Shown piece after piece: positions 25,641 to 34,724 of a stretch of 64,000 bases of DNA. A program made the position numbers and the translations under genes. Source of the stretch: Halobacillus litoralis (GTDB taxonomy: Bacteria > Bacillota > Bacilli > Bacillales > Halobacillaceae). Every line of letters begins with the position of its first letter. The stretch's first letter is position 1. Location of the stretch: positions 186,001 through 250,000 of the forward strand of contig NZ_WMFA01000002.1 of assembly GCF_009856445.1 (NCBI RefSeq). The letters run 5' to 3'. The notes under the pieces are model-generated. The model made no database searches, was not told the DNA's origin, and worked only from the letters and a program-made list of their open reading frames with translations.

Positions 25641-26756
25641 ATGGAATTGCGAATACATAAAAGTATATTGGAGGAAGCGGTGTCTGAAACAGCCTCTGTT
25701 CTTGGTAAAAAGTCGCTGTTTCCTGCCTTGAGTGGAATAAAGATGGAGGTAAGGGAGAGGGAGCTCGTACTCGTAGGGTGTGACGGAGAGCTCATGATCA
25801 AGAAAGTCATACCCGTCCATAAAGGTGGATTCGAATCGATTGAAACAGGTGCTTGTGTATTACCAGCCGATTTCTTTCAGGATTTGGTCAAGAAAATGCC
25901 TGGTCCTGTACACATGAAGAAAGTAAACGGACGTATGATGATGGAATCCGGGGAAGTGAAAACTTCCTTATCCGCCCTCTCAACCGAAGAGTATCTCCAT
26001 ATCCCTGATGTCGATGGGGACGGCTCCATTTCAATGGATAGTATGGATTTAGTGGAATTGGTTCGTCAAACGCTTTTTGCTGCCGCTAAAGAAGGAAGTC
26101 GTCCCGTATTAACAGGCATTCATTTGAATTTTTCAGGAAATCATGTGCAAGCGATAGCCACGGACTCCTACCGGTTAGCTTTTGTGAAAAAAAGACTAAA
26201 CAGCGGGAAGGATCATTCATGTACAATTCCTACGAAAACGGTGAGAGAGCTGTTGAAACTTTTTAAGAATACAAAGGAATGTTTGAAGATCCACATCACC
26301 GACCAACTTTTCAAAGTAGAATCGAGCCAAGTAACATTGATTTCAAAGTTGCTTGAAGGACCATTCCCTGATATGGAAGCTCTTTTATCTAAATCTTCAA
26401 AAGTAGAACTGGTCATAGATAAGAATCGTATGATGTATAGTGTGGACAGAGCCGGTTTGTTTGCGAAAGATAGTGGAAATCACCAAATTAAATTGCGTTT
26501 AACAAAAGAGAAGACACTGAACATTTCTTCCTTTTCCCCTCAAGTGGGTATGATTGAGGAAAACATCCCTTTGATAAAGGCTCCCGGGGAAGGTGAGATG
26601 GAGATTTACATCGACAGTGTTTTTTTGTTGGAAGCATTAAAAGCTATAAAAGGAGATGACATCCAACTCTTTTACAACGGGGCAATGAGTCCACTGATCC
26701 TTCGCAGTCGTGGAAATGATGAGCAGATTCATGTGGTTTCGCCTGTCCGCGCTTAG
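25641..26756 (+). CDS. second DNA polymerase III beta clamp (DnaN paralogue), 371 aa
   Basis: The three-domain sliding-clamp fold is recognisable: MELRIHKSILEEAVSETASVLGKKS at the start, the TDSYRLAFVKK motif in domain 2 (about residues 173-183) and the C-terminal VVSPVRA, where PVR corresponds to the end of B. subtilis DnaN (LPVR). The clamp encircles DNA and tethers polymerases and repair factors. The ordinary dnaN lies in the dnaA operon; this copy is alone between a NUDIX gene and a potassium channel. No dnaA, recF or gyrB is nearby. Likely a repair- or element-derived clamp. Confidence 0.87.
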   Translation: MELRIHKSILEEAVSETASVLGKKSLFPALSGIKMEVRERELVLVGCDGELMIKKVIPVHKGGFESIETGACVLPADFFQDLVKKMPGPVHMKKVNGRMMMESGEVKTSLSALSTEEYLHIPDVDGDGSISMDSMDLVELVRQTLFAAAKEGSRPVLTGIHLNFSGNHVQAIATDSYRLAFVKKRLNSGKDHSCTIPTKTVRELLKLFKNTKECLKIHITDQLFKVESSQVTLISKLLEGPFPDMEALLSKSSKVELVIDKNRMMYSVDRAGLFAKDSGNHQIKLRLTKEKTLNISSFSPQVGMIEENIPLIKAPGEGEMEIYIDSVFLLEALKAIKGDDIQLFYNGAMSPLILRSRGNDEQIHVVSPVRA

Positions 26757-26872
26757 AGATGGAAAGAGTGTCGACACAATAGAGAAATGTAAAATTTTTA
26801 AAAAGATATTTATAAAACACAAGGTCCGCTATACAATAAGTATCATCCTATAAAAGAATTGGCGGTCTGAAA

Positions 26873-28135
26873 ATGAAAGATCATTCATGGTCTCCCCCTC
26901 AAATTTTAATTGTGACGTTTGTGAGCCTCATTATTTTCGGGGCTGCATTGCTTATGCTTCCTTTTGCGACAACGAATGGGATAAGCTTTATTGATGCGCT
27001 TTTTACATCCACCTCTGCAATGACAGTGACGGGCTTGATCGTTCTGGATACTGCGACAGCCTTTACAATGTTTGGCCAAGTAGTGATCATGCTCCTCATT
27101 CAGCTCGGGGGCCTTGGTATAATGACATTTGCCGTCTTTATCTATATTGCGATCGGGAAAAAAATCGGGTTGAAGCAACGGCTCATTATTAAACAGGCAT
27201 TAAATCAGTCAACCATTGGCGGTGTAGTGAAGCTTGCCAAAAGGTTGTTGCTTTTTTCACTGGTTGTAGAATGTATCGCTGTCGTTTTCTTATCTGTACG
27301 CTGGGTCCCTGAGTATGGATGGTTTCAAGGTATTTATGCCAGTGTGTTCCATTCCATTTCAGCCTTTAATAATGCTGGATTTTCGATTTGGTCTGACAGT
27401 CTATCCGGATATGTAATCGATCCTGTCGTCAATGTTGTCATCACGCTATTATTCATGATAGGCGGAATCGGATTCACAGTAGTCTTTGATCTTTGGAAGA
27501 CGAAAAAGTTCAAGCGATTGGCTTTGCAAACCAAGTTAATGATTGTAGGTACCCTGATCCTGAATATACTTAGTTTCTTTGTCATCTTTTTACTGGAATT
27601 CAACAATCCTGCAACCATTGCTGATTTTTCGACGCTCGGGAAAATTCATGCCTCTTACTTTCAAGCGGTGACTCCTCGAACCGCCGGCTTTAACACTTTG
27701 GATATTGGTCAAATGGAAGAGTCTACTTTGTTCTATATGATTACTCTCATGTTTATCGGGGGCGGGAGTGCTTCCACGGCCGGTGGAATCAAACTCACGA
27801 CGACTTTGGCGATTTTACTTGCCACAATAGCCTTTTTTATTATCAAAGCTTTGGCGCTCACCATTGCGGGAATGTGTGTGGTCATCTTCACAACATTTGT
27901 TTTGAATTTGACGGAAGATGCACCATTTTTAACGATCTTGTTTGAGAGTGTCTCTGCTTTTGGTACTGTCGGGCTTTCCATGGGTTTGACAGGTGATTTG
28001 ACTTTCATTGGTAAAGTGATGATCATAGGTACCATGCTGATTGGTAAACTGGGACCTTTGACCTTTGCTTTCGCTTTTGCCACACAGTCTCCTGATCTTG
28101 TAAAAGCACCTGAAGAGGACATCCTGACTGGTTAA
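26873..28135 (+). CDS. TrkH/KtrB-family potassium channel subunit, 420 aa
   Basis: Four M1-P-M2 units with filter motifs TVTGLIV, NNAGFSI, PRTAGFN and GTVGLSMG. It is shorter than the KtrB at 4729-6096 by 35 residues, mostly at both ends. No RCK gene is adjacent, as in B. subtilis ktrD, whose partner KtrC is encoded elsewhere; the protein at 4047 might serve it. The ATG has no strong ribosome site, with a TATAAAAGAATTGGCGG stretch upstream. Confidence 0.92.
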   Translation: MKDHSWSPPQILIVTFVSLIIFGAALLMLPFATTNGISFIDALFTSTSAMTVTGLIVLDTATAFTMFGQVVIMLLIQLGGLGIMTFAVFIYIAIGKKIGLKQRLIIKQALNQSTIGGVVKLAKRLLLFSLVVECIAVVFLSVRWVPEYGWFQGIYASVFHSISAFNNAGFSIWSDSLSGYVIDPVVNVVITLLFMIGGIGFTVVFDLWKTKKFKRLALQTKLMIVGTLILNILSFFVIFLLEFNNPATIADFSTLGKIHASYFQAVTPRTAGFNTLDIGQMEESTLFYMITLMFIGGGSASTAGGIKLTTTLAILLATIAFFIIKALALTIAGMCVVIFTTFVLNLTEDAPFLTILFESVSAFGTVGLSMGLTGDLTFIGKVMIIGTMLIGKLGPLTFAFAFATQSPDLVKAPEEDILTG

Positions 28136-28482
28136 AAGAAAAGATGGAAGCCCTGTATAGGTCTTCCATCTATATTTATAGGGCTATTAAACTTTTCTGC
28201 CAATGATTTTATTGTAGAGGGTTAAAATAAAACGTTAGGAAAAGCTTTGTTTACAAGTTGGACACTATGGAGCCACACAAACACTCCAACAGCAGTCCCT
28301 CACCGTTCGCCGTCAGTGTCAAGAAAAGGTAATCCAGAGCTTTCTCTTAGCCATGCTGGTGCCCCTCTCCGTGAATACACACCTCCTGTTATCCCAAATA
28401 AAGGCATCTCATTCCACTGGCTATGGAACTATCTATTTAAAAAGCTGAAGAGGACAGCCTCTTCAGCATTAGGCATCTGTAA
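28136..28482. other. intergenic interval with two hairpins, no supported gene
   Basis: At 28143-28170 GATGGAAG pairs with CTTCCATC behind the potassium channel gene, a weak terminator since the tail is TATATTTAT. At 28444-28467 a perfect GCTGAAGAGG/CCTCTTCAGC hairpin ends the convergent SDR. An open frame at 28247-28501 (84 codons) runs through the second hairpin and has no ribosome site or family likeness, so I do not call it. Confidence 0.5.
28439..28467 (-). terminator. terminator of SDR gene (minus strand)
   Basis: A perfect 10-bp stem GCTGAAGAGG (28444-28453) with CCTCTTCAGC (28458-28467), four-base loop, and five A on the plus strand (28439-28443), which is the T-run of the minus-strand transcript. 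Confidence 0.85.
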
Positions 28483-29415
28483 TTATTTATCGAAAGAATA
28501 ACTGACGCCTGTCAGATCTTCTGATATTTTCCACAATTGATCGGCGTCCATGACATCGTATGATTTCGTTATCGGAGAAACTTTGACAGGGGCACCTTTC
28601 ATTTCCCATCTGCCTCCGGGGCCGAAGTATTCTCCACCTTGTACATCGGGGTCTGTTGCCGCCCTTAAACCGGGAAGCGCCCCCTCTGTAGCTTCCTGTG
28701 TCATCGGTGCGAGCAAACGACCGAGGATCTTAAAGAGGAATTTATCTTCAATGTGCCTCATAAGATTGGTGCTTGCTATACCGGGATGGGCGGCTGTTAC
28801 GGTCATGTCTAAGCCATTTTCCTCGATTTTCCGCTGCAGTTCTTGAGTGAATAATAGATTGGCAAGCTTAGACTGTGCATAAGCCTTCATCGGTGTGTAC
28901 CCTTTACCCCCTTCAAACATGAGGTTATCGAAGTTCATTTTTCCGGATTTGTGTGCATTGCTTGAAATATTGACTATTCTTGAGCCTGGCGATTTCTTTA
29001 ACGTATCGAACAAATGCCCTGTTAAAGCAAAGTGACCGAGGTGATTGATGCCGAGCTGTTGTTCAAAGCCATCCTGAGTCTTGCCGTAAGGCGTCGTCAT
29101 TACCCCCGCATTGTTCAGCAGAAGATCAAGTTTGTCATACTTTTCTTTATAGGCCTCTGCGAAGTCTTTGACTGATTGTAAGTCACTTAAGTCGAGAGCC
29201 ATGACATCAATTTCTGCGTTCGGGTTTTCTTTTTGAATGGATAAAAAGGCTTCTTGACCTTTTTCCATCGACCTTGATCCCAGAACGACGGTCGCCCCCC
29301 GTTTGGAAAGAACTTTCACAGATTCATATCCTAAACCGCTATTCCCTCCAGTAACAATTACAGTTTGCCCCTTTAAGGAAGGAATCTCCTCTTTCGTCCA
29401 CGCTTGTTCTTTCAT
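28483..29415 (-). CDS. SDR oxidoreductase (retinol dehydrogenase-like), 310 aa
   Basis: Short-chain dehydrogenase: cofactor loop TGGNSGLGY, NNAGVM, and catalytic Tyr-Lys in YAQSK. The C-terminal half is longer than a minimal SDR, with EGALPGLRAATDPDVQGGEYFGP typical of WW-oxidoreductase/retinol-dehydrogenase-like members. On the minus strand AAGGAGTGATAAGG precedes ATG 29415, so the further-upstream GTG is not used. Substrate unknown. Confidence 0.88.
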   Translation of the reverse strand: MKEQAWTKEEIPSLKGQTVIVTGGNSGLGYESVKVLSKRGATVVLGSRSMEKGQEAFLSIQKENPNAEIDVMALDLSDLQSVKDFAEAYKEKYDKLDLLLNNAGVMTTPYGKTQDGFEQQLGINHLGHFALTGHLFDTLKKSPGSRIVNISSNAHKSGKMNFDNLMFEGGKGYTPMKAYAQSKLANLLFTQELQRKIEENGLDMTVTAAHPGIASTNLMRHIEDKFLFKILGRLLAPMTQEATEGALPGLRAATDPDVQGGEYFGPGGRWEMKGAPVKVSPITKSYDVMDADQLWKISEDLTGVSYSFDK

Positions 29416-29557
29416 CCTTATCACTCCTTATGACTTTCATAGTAAGAAATTTCCTTATGTATGTAAAAAGAATTGCCTTGAAATGAGCATATAGGAATTT
29501 TATGGAACCTCAGAGTAGCTGATTTCGTCAAACAAAATGACAAAGGGGGGAAGGTGT

Positions 29558-30097
29558 ATGAGTGAGGAACAAATGAAGCGAAGAACAGATAAAGAGATCT
29601 TAGTCGACTTGATGGAATCTTATGGGGATATGGTCGTGAGAGTTGCTTTTACCTATGTGAAAGATCAGCAACTTGCCGAAGACTTAGCCCAGGAAGTATT
29701 CATCCGTTGCTATCAACACCTACATACATTTGAACATCGTTCGAGTTATAAAACTTGGGTGTATCGCATAACTGTCAACCATTGTAAAGACCACGTCAGA
29801 AGTTGGTCGTTTCGGAACCTGATTCCATTTGAACCGATGAAGATAGAAAAAGGGGACCAATCACACAGTGTTAGTGAAGAAATTTTAAAAGAAGAGGAAA
29901 ACCAGGTTCTTTTTCAAAAAGTGCTGAAGCTTTCGTTGAAGTTAAGAGAAGTTATCATCTTTTATTATTACGAAGAATTATCAGTAGAAGAAATCGCTGA
30001 TTTGTTAAGTGTCAATGTCAATACAGTTAAAACCCGGCTTTACAGGGCAAGGAACAGCTTGAAGAGAATGTTGAAAGGAGGAGGGGTCATTGAGTAA
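29558..30097 (+). CDS. ECF RNA polymerase sigma factor, 179 aa
   Basis: Region 2 has DQQLAEDLAQEVFIRCYQHL and KTWVYRITVNHCKDH; region 4 has LSVEEIADLLSVNVNTVKTRLYRAR, a clear helix-turn-helix. A frame opens at 29537 but AAAGGGGGGAAGG lies before ATG 29558. The next gene, a membrane anti-sigma factor, starts at TTG 30090 inside the sigma gene, an eight-base overlap that couples their amounts. This is a complete ECF sigma/anti-sigma unit. Confidence 0.9.
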   Translation: MSEEQMKRRTDKEILVDLMESYGDMVVRVAFTYVKDQQLAEDLAQEVFIRCYQHLHTFEHRSSYKTWVYRITVNHCKDHVRSWSFRNLIPFEPMKIEKGDQSHSVSEEILKEEENQVLFQKVLKLSLKLREVIIFYYYEELSVEEIADLLSVNVNTVKTRLYRARNSLKRMLKGGGVIE

Positions 30098-31124
30098 CAA
30101 ATGGAGATATCCCGAAAAAATTCAGCAGATGAAGTTACAAAAAGAACATCAGGAGCAGGTGTTGGATCGATTGCAAAAACCGGAAGCTCGTCCGAAAAGA
30201 ACGATTGGTCGAATGTGGATGGCAGCTGCTGTAGTCATTCTTTTTTTAGGTGGCTTGATATTCACACCAGCTATGGAACATGTCATTGCAAAAATTCCAT
30301 ATATCAGTCAGTTTGTTGCACAGGAAGAAGATCGAATGGGAAGGATGGAAACGTTTTTCGGTGAGACCAACCAATCTTTGGAACAAAAAGGATATCAAAT
30401 TGGAAACATGCAGGTCAGTAGGGACGACAAAGAAGTGACCGTTGAATTGATGGAAATGAGTCATGGGAAAGAAGTTCTCACAATCGTTGAGGAGCATTTG
30501 AAAGAGAATGGTTTTCAGAACTACACGGTCTCTGTAAAACCTTTTGAAGAAAGAGCTCAGGCGTCGGATGTAAGCGAAGAGGAAATGGAACAGTTTTATA
30601 AAAATACGAAAGAACTTGAAGAAAAGTTAACGTCACGATTGCAAAAAGAAGAGTTTGAGCTGATGTTTCCTGTCCATGTTCAGATGAACCCGACTCAAGG
30701 AGTCTATATTAATGTAATTGTTTCTGAAACAGAAACGCGATTAGACCTCTTGGAAGAGATTATGTTAGAAGAAGGGCGTGAATATAACGCATCACCTGAA
30801 CTTGATATTCGTCAAGTAGAAAAGAAAGCGAGAGAGCAGGAAATTCGTTGGGAACAAACGGGAGCCATCCATGATATTGCCCAGGCAATGATGGAATCAG
30901 AGCAATATCCAGTCACAGGCTTTGCTTCCTCGTTCCATCCATATCCACTGCAGATCAAAATCAAAACTTCCCTTGACCGCTCCGATGAAAGCTCGAAGGC
31001 AATGGCTGAAGAAATAAGAGAGGAAATTGACCTTTTCATACAGACGGGAGAAAAAACAGCACCGATCAAAGATGATGAGTATGAGGTCCATGTCCTTGGT
31101 AAAGACAAGAAGAATATCGACTGA
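30090..31124 (+). CDS. membrane-bound anti-sigma factor, DUF4030-like, 344 aa
   Basis: An N-terminal cytosolic part (residues 1-45, SNKWRYPEKIQQMKLQKEH) that would hold the sigma factor, one membrane segment (about 46-65, AAAVVILFLGGLIF) and a large external part rich in acidic helix (EEHLKENGF). The external part is probably the sensor. It is coupled to the sigma gene. I recognise the family only loosely (DUF4030/DUF4179-like). Confidence 0.75.
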   Translation: MSNKWRYPEKIQQMKLQKEHQEQVLDRLQKPEARPKRTIGRMWMAAAVVILFLGGLIFTPAMEHVIAKIPYISQFVAQEEDRMGRMETFFGETNQSLEQKGYQIGNMQVSRDDKEVTVELMEMSHGKEVLTIVEEHLKENGFQNYTVSVKPFEERAQASDVSEEEMEQFYKNTKELEEKLTSRLQKEEFELMFPVHVQMNPTQGVYINVIVSETETRLDLLEEIMLEEGREYNASPELDIRQVEKKAREQEIRWEQTGAIHDIAQAMMESEQYPVTGFASSFHPYPLQIKIKTSLDRSDESSKAMAEEIREEIDLFIQTGEKTAPIKDDEYEVHVLGKDKKNID

Positions 31125-31219
31125 TCACGACGCCACTGGGTGGTTCCGTCTATATATTGAAGGTGTGGATGTGGTTTGAAATAATAAGAATAGATGTAGC
31201 ACAAGGAAGGGGAGGTTTG

Positions 31220-31414
31220 ATGCTTGCGAACATGTTATGGGGATTGTTTCTTATTCTATTTATAGCTTTTATGATTTTCTTAGACAGGAGAAAGACCAAA
31301 AAACACAAAGGGCAGTCTCCCATTCGAAAAACCGAGCAGGAAAAAGAAGTAGAACGAGCGATAGCACGGGAAAAAGGTTTTCGTGGTGGGCCTGGAGGAG
31401 GAGATGGGTTATGA
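31220..31414 (+). CDS. small membrane protein, 64 aa
   Basis: One hydrophobic segment (residues 2-20, LANMLWGLFLILFIAFMIF) followed by a very basic tail (DRRKTKKHK) and a glycine-rich end. GGGGAGG lies five bases before ATG 31220. Ends before a terminator hairpin. Confidence 0.6.
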   Translation: MLANMLWGLFLILFIAFMIFLDRRKTKKHKGQSPIRKTEQEKEVERAIAREKGFRGGPGGGDGL

Positions 31415-31416
31415 TA

Positions 31417-31441
31417 AAAGCCCTCTTTTAAGAGGGCTTTG
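31417..31441. terminator. bidirectional terminator
   Basis: AAAGCCCTCTT (31417-31427) pairs perfectly with AAGAGGGCTTT (31430-31440); it lies between the small membrane protein and the convergent RDD gene. Confidence 0.85.
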
Positions 31442-31445
31442 CCAT

Positions 31446-31871
31446 TCAGCTTTGTCCGGGTTTATTGTGAGTAACATAGGTGCCGGCAATGAAGTCGTGA
31501 ATCCCACGTTTGTCCTTGCGTAACCCAATCATGATGGCGCTGACGACTACGGCGATTCCGAAAGTGAATGAATAGATCATACCACCGATGATTTCTCTTA
31601 AGAGCATTGTACCGATATGTACGTTCTTATTAGCATCGACGCGAACGATGCGGTTATCTGCTGCTCGTTTCCCTAGTGTGTACCCTGACCACAGAACAGG
31701 TAAGCCTACAACATAGGCGATTCCTAGGATATCCACCCACGTCCATTTTTCATAAAGAAAGTCTCCATAAAAAAGAGAAAAAAGAACACCTAAAGTGACA
31801 GTGATCAGAATCCCGTCTATGACCCTCGCAAAAACACGGACCCAAAGGCCCGCTGGGTTTTGTATGTTCAT
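31446..31871 (-). CDS. RDD family membrane protein, 141 aa
   Basis: Opens GLWVRVFARVIDGILITV, the Arg-Asp-Asp-type first membrane helix of the RDD family (here RVIDG), followed by VVGLPVLWSGYTLGKRA and LLREIIGGMIYSF. Family roles include small transporter-like functions (Na+/H+ antiport in some Halobacillus-type RDD proteins), not provable here. AGGAGG lies eight bases before ATG 31871. Confidence 0.85.
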   Translation of the reverse strand: MNIQNPAGLWVRVFARVIDGILITVTLGVLFSLFYGDFLYEKWTWVDILGIAYVVGLPVLWSGYTLGKRAADNRIVRVDANKNVHIGTMLLREIIGGMIYSFTFGIAVVVSAIMIGLRKDKRGIHDFIAGTYVTHNKPGQS

Positions 31872-32003
31872 TCCTAAACCTCCTAACAAATCGACATGTG
31901 AATCAACTGTAACATAGAGAGAATCTATGGCTCTAGAAAAATATTGAAACTATTCCTGATGGTGTTACGTATATGTATGAAGACGAAAAGGAGGGTTTCA
32001 CAG

Positions 32004-32231
32004 ATGTGGGGTTTTTTAGGCCTTGTCGGTTTATTGGCTGTGCCGCTCTTGATCGGGTATTTGCGTGATGCTTTCGGTTGGAACAGAAACAAATTTTACG
32101 GAGATGAAATGAATAAACAAAAACGTAATTCTGTTGAAAAACGTTATGATCAAGCAGAAATTCGTAAGGAGAAAGTTCATCAGCACTCTAGAAATCAAGG
32201 AAACCATGGAGGATTCGGAGGCTTTCATTGA
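32004..32231 (+). CDS. small membrane-anchored basic protein, 75 aa
   Basis: One hydrophobic segment (residues 2-20, WGFLGLVGLLAVPLLIGYL), then a basic helical tail (NKQKRNSVEKRYDQ) ending HGGFGGFH. AAGGAGGG lies eight bases before ATG 32004. The same layout as the 31220 protein: one helix and a charged, glycine-rich tail. Confidence 0.6.
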   Translation: MWGFLGLVGLLAVPLLIGYLRDAFGWNRNKFYGDEMNKQKRNSVEKRYDQAEIRKEKVHQHSRNQGNHGGFGGFH

Positions 32232-32250
32232 TGAAATTTAAACTTTCCTT

Positions 32251-32278
32251 AAAAGTCAGCTGTAATGCTGGCTTTTTT
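32251..32278 (+). terminator. terminator
   Basis: AAAAGTCAGC (32251-32260) pairs with GCTGGCTTTT (32267-32276), one G-T pair, followed by TT. Confidence 0.75.
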
Positions 32279-32344
32279 CATAGGGTGAGTTATTCTTTTG
32301 AATGTAAGAACGGTATAGGTGCCGTATTGGAAAGGGTGAAAAAA

Positions 32345-32890
32345 ATGAATGAAAGAGTCGTTCTTGGAGCGGGTCCCTATGACAACAATCCAGGGTGGAT
32401 CCATACACAGGAATACGAACTGGACCTCTTAAATGAACGAACCTGGCAGGACAAATTCGAGCCAGCGTCTCTTTCTGCTCTCCTGGCAGAACATGTATGG
32501 GAACACTTGACCAAAGATGAGGGGTATCAGGTAGCAGCTATTTGCTGGAAGTACTTGAAGCCGGGAGGATATTTGCGCTGTGCGGTTCCTGATGGATATT
32601 TCCCGGATAAATCCTACCAGGCGAATGTACAAGTGGGTGGACCTGGCCCTTTGGATCATCCTGCGGCATCTCATCAAGTCGTTTTTCACTATCAATCACT
32701 CACGGAAGTATTTGAAAAAGCTGGTTTTCGGGTGAATCTTTTAGAATATCATGATGAGCAGGGGCGTTTTCATGAACACGAGTGGAAAGGAGCGGACGGT
32801 GTTATTTACCGTTCGAAGCAGTATGATCCAAGGAATCAGCATGGACGATTGGCTGCTCCTTCGTTAATTTTAGATGCAATCAAAGAATAG
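32345..32890 (+). CDS. SAM-dependent methyltransferase-like protein, 181 aa
   Basis: Begins MNERVVLGAGPYDNNPGW, whose VLGAG loop stands in the place of the SAM-binding loop, then SLSALLAEHVWEHLTKDEG and KYLKPGGYLRCAVPDGYF (motifs of the class I fold after strand 4). C-terminal SLTEVFEKAGFRVNLLEYH completes the sheet. The N-terminal part is short. ATG 32345 follows GGAAAGGGTG. Target unknown. Confidence 0.75.
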   Translation: MNERVVLGAGPYDNNPGWIHTQEYELDLLNERTWQDKFEPASLSALLAEHVWEHLTKDEGYQVAAICWKYLKPGGYLRCAVPDGYFPDKSYQANVQVGGPGPLDHPAASHQVVFHYQSLTEVFEKAGFRVNLLEYHDEQGRFHEHEWKGADGVIYRSKQYDPRNQHGRLAAPSLILDAIKE

Positions 32891-32912
32891 GTGTACATAA
32901 AGGAGGAAGATG

Positions 32913-33038
32913 GTGAAGAAATTAATGATACAACTGGGAATGGAAGAATTTAGGTATCTTATAATTAGTGGAGAGAGCTTGAATGATGAGAAGGAAATTG
33001 GAGATGCTCTGCTTTTCATTCAAGAGGTCGGTGGGTGA
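32913..33038 (+). CDS. small soluble protein, 41 aa
   Basis: GTG start six bases after AAGGAGG (32900-32906). The peptide is KKLMIQLGMEEFRYLIISG followed by a charged end EVGG; it resembles no family I know. Its TGA overlaps the GTG of the CPBP protease gene (GTGA, 33035-33038), so it is coupled to it and may act with it. Confidence 0.5.
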   Translation: MKKLMIQLGMEEFRYLIISGESLNDEKEIGDALLFIQEVGG

Positions 33039-33793
33039 GACCGTTGGATGGTGTTCCAGGGGTGTTTTTTGTTAGTGGCATTGTCTTTATTAGTGAACAA
33101 TTGTGGGGGATGACGCTCTTTCTATATTTCCTCTTCTTCTTCGTTCGAAAAATGGATCTGGGTGACAAGGTAATCACAGATATTTTTATTGGTTTTCTCA
33201 GCGGCTTTGCTCTGTGGCAGGTGATCACAAATCAATGGGTTATTGGCCAAGGAAGTCATGTGTTAGAGAGGGCTCTGCTGATCTTGATTCTCATAGGCAT
33301 TTATATTCCTCTCAAGGTTCATAAAAAAGAAGTGGGGCTTCCCTTACAGTTACCGGATTGGGGAAGACGTCTTAACTTTCCTTATCATTCAATAAAAACC
33401 TCTTCCTTTTTACTGATTGGATTACTGATTTCTTCGCTGGTTTTTGTTCCATCTCTGTTGGGGGCCACGGAGATGAATTGGAAATTATTATTCGGTTATG
33501 GTCTTTTATTTTCAATAGTTAACGCTCTTCTTGAAGAATGGATTTGGAGAGGAGCTTTATTTGGTGTTCTGAAAAAGTATGGATCTGCCTTTTATGCCAT
33601 AACCATCACGAGTCTGGGTTTTGGGTTGATTCACCTGTCTATCAATTTTTCACTCCTCATGAGTTTGCTTTTTATAGGTGCGGGTTTCTATTATGCCGTC
33701 CTCGTTTGGAAGACGGATAGTTTATACCCGCCTATCGTTTTTCATTGGATATGGAATATGGGAATGGTTTCGAATGGTTGGATTTTTTCATAA
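33035..33793 (+). CDS. CPBP family intramembrane metalloprotease, 252 aa
   Basis: CAAX protease/bacteriocin-processing family: EEWIWRGALF (EExxxR) at about residue 168, FGLIHL (FxxxH) at about 196 and HWIWNM (HxxxN) near the end. Eight membrane helices are likely. It opens by a four-base overlap with the small upstream protein and the hydrolase starts 15 bases on, with a shared transcript likely. Substrate unknown. Confidence 0.85.
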   Translation: MRPLDGVPGVFFVSGIVFISEQLWGMTLFLYFLFFFVRKMDLGDKVITDIFIGFLSGFALWQVITNQWVIGQGSHVLERALLILILIGIYIPLKVHKKEVGLPLQLPDWGRRLNFPYHSIKTSSFLLIGLLISSLVFVPSLLGATEMNWKLLFGYGLLFSIVNALLEEWIWRGALFGVLKKYGSAFYAITITSLGFGLIHLSINFSLLMSLLFIGAGFYYAVLVWKTDSLYPPIVFHWIWNMGMVSNGWIFS

Positions 33794-33807
33794 GAGGAGA
33801 GGGTACT

Positions 33808-34599
33808 TTGAAGAAGTTTGAATGGGGAGAAAGAAGAAAGGAGACCATCGTTTTTTTACATGGTTTAGGGAGCACAGGGTTGTCGGTTGGGGAAATGGCA
33901 GCAAAACTGCCGGAGTATCATATCGTTTCTTTCCATCTGCCAGGTCATGGTGGGACAACCCCGAAAACATCCGAAGAAGAATATTATCCATCTCAACTGG
34001 TTGATGAAATTGATACATATATAGAGCAGGAAGCATTCTATATAGCTGGCCATTCGTGGGGGGCCCATTTAGGTTGTTATTACGCTGCGGCGTATCCTGA
34101 AAAGGTGAAAGGGTTAATTTTGCTGGATGGTGGATATTTACCTATAGAAAAAGAAGGTCTTGATGATGAATTGCGTATGGTCGAATCATTCTATGAAAAC
34201 ATTCGCTTTGAAAATGAACATGAATTTTTGACCGCAGAAAAAGAAGAATTGGGCCGTTGGTCGAATGACTTACAGAAAGCATCACTAGCTCAAGTGAAGG
34301 AAGTTGATGGGAAAATTCGATTAGCTGTTTCTCTTTTTACCGCTCAATCCGTGATTAAGGGAATGGTGGAGGAGCCCGTGGGAAAAGTGCTTCCAAATAT
34401 AAATTGTCCAGTTCTTTTGCTTAGAGGGACGTTACCTGAAGATATGGAAGAAACCCGCCGATCTGCTGCTGAACAAATGGGTGAAAGCGTAAAACATTTG
34501 GACATCATTGGTGTCCAAGAGGCTGGTCATGACCTTTACCGTGATAAACCGGGACGAGTCTCTATGGAATGGAAGAGGTGGCTTCAAAGCAGCTTTTAA
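33808..34599 (+). CDS. alpha/beta hydrolase, 263 aa
   Basis: HGLGSTGLS is the oxyanion motif, GHSWGA the nucleophile elbow (about residue 96) and EAGHDLYRD the catalytic His. AGAGGAGAGGG precedes TTG 33808; the frame upstream runs into the protease gene and is rejected. Last in the small protein, protease, hydrolase set. Esterase or lysophospholipase-like; substrate not visible. Confidence 0.85.
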   Translation: MKKFEWGERRKETIVFLHGLGSTGLSVGEMAAKLPEYHIVSFHLPGHGGTTPKTSEEEYYPSQLVDEIDTYIEQEAFYIAGHSWGAHLGCYYAAAYPEKVKGLILLDGGYLPIEKEGLDDELRMVESFYENIRFENEHEFLTAEKEELGRWSNDLQKASLAQVKEVDGKIRLAVSLFTAQSVIKGMVEEPVGKVLPNINCPVLLLRGTLPEDMEETRRSAAEQMGESVKHLDIIGVQEAGHDLYRDKPGRVSMEWKRWLQSSF

Positions 34600-34724
34600 G
34601 CGTTCATAGGACTGAACATAATTCTTGGTTTCATCAGGCTTCGAGAAAACGGAGGAATAGAAGTCGTCTATTCAATCAGCTGAATCAGTGATTGATAGGT
34701 TGATAAAGGTATCCCCGATATTCA

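Noticed and set aside
28247-28501. 84-codon ORF
   Set aside because: No ribosome site, runs through the SDR terminator hairpin, no family likeness.
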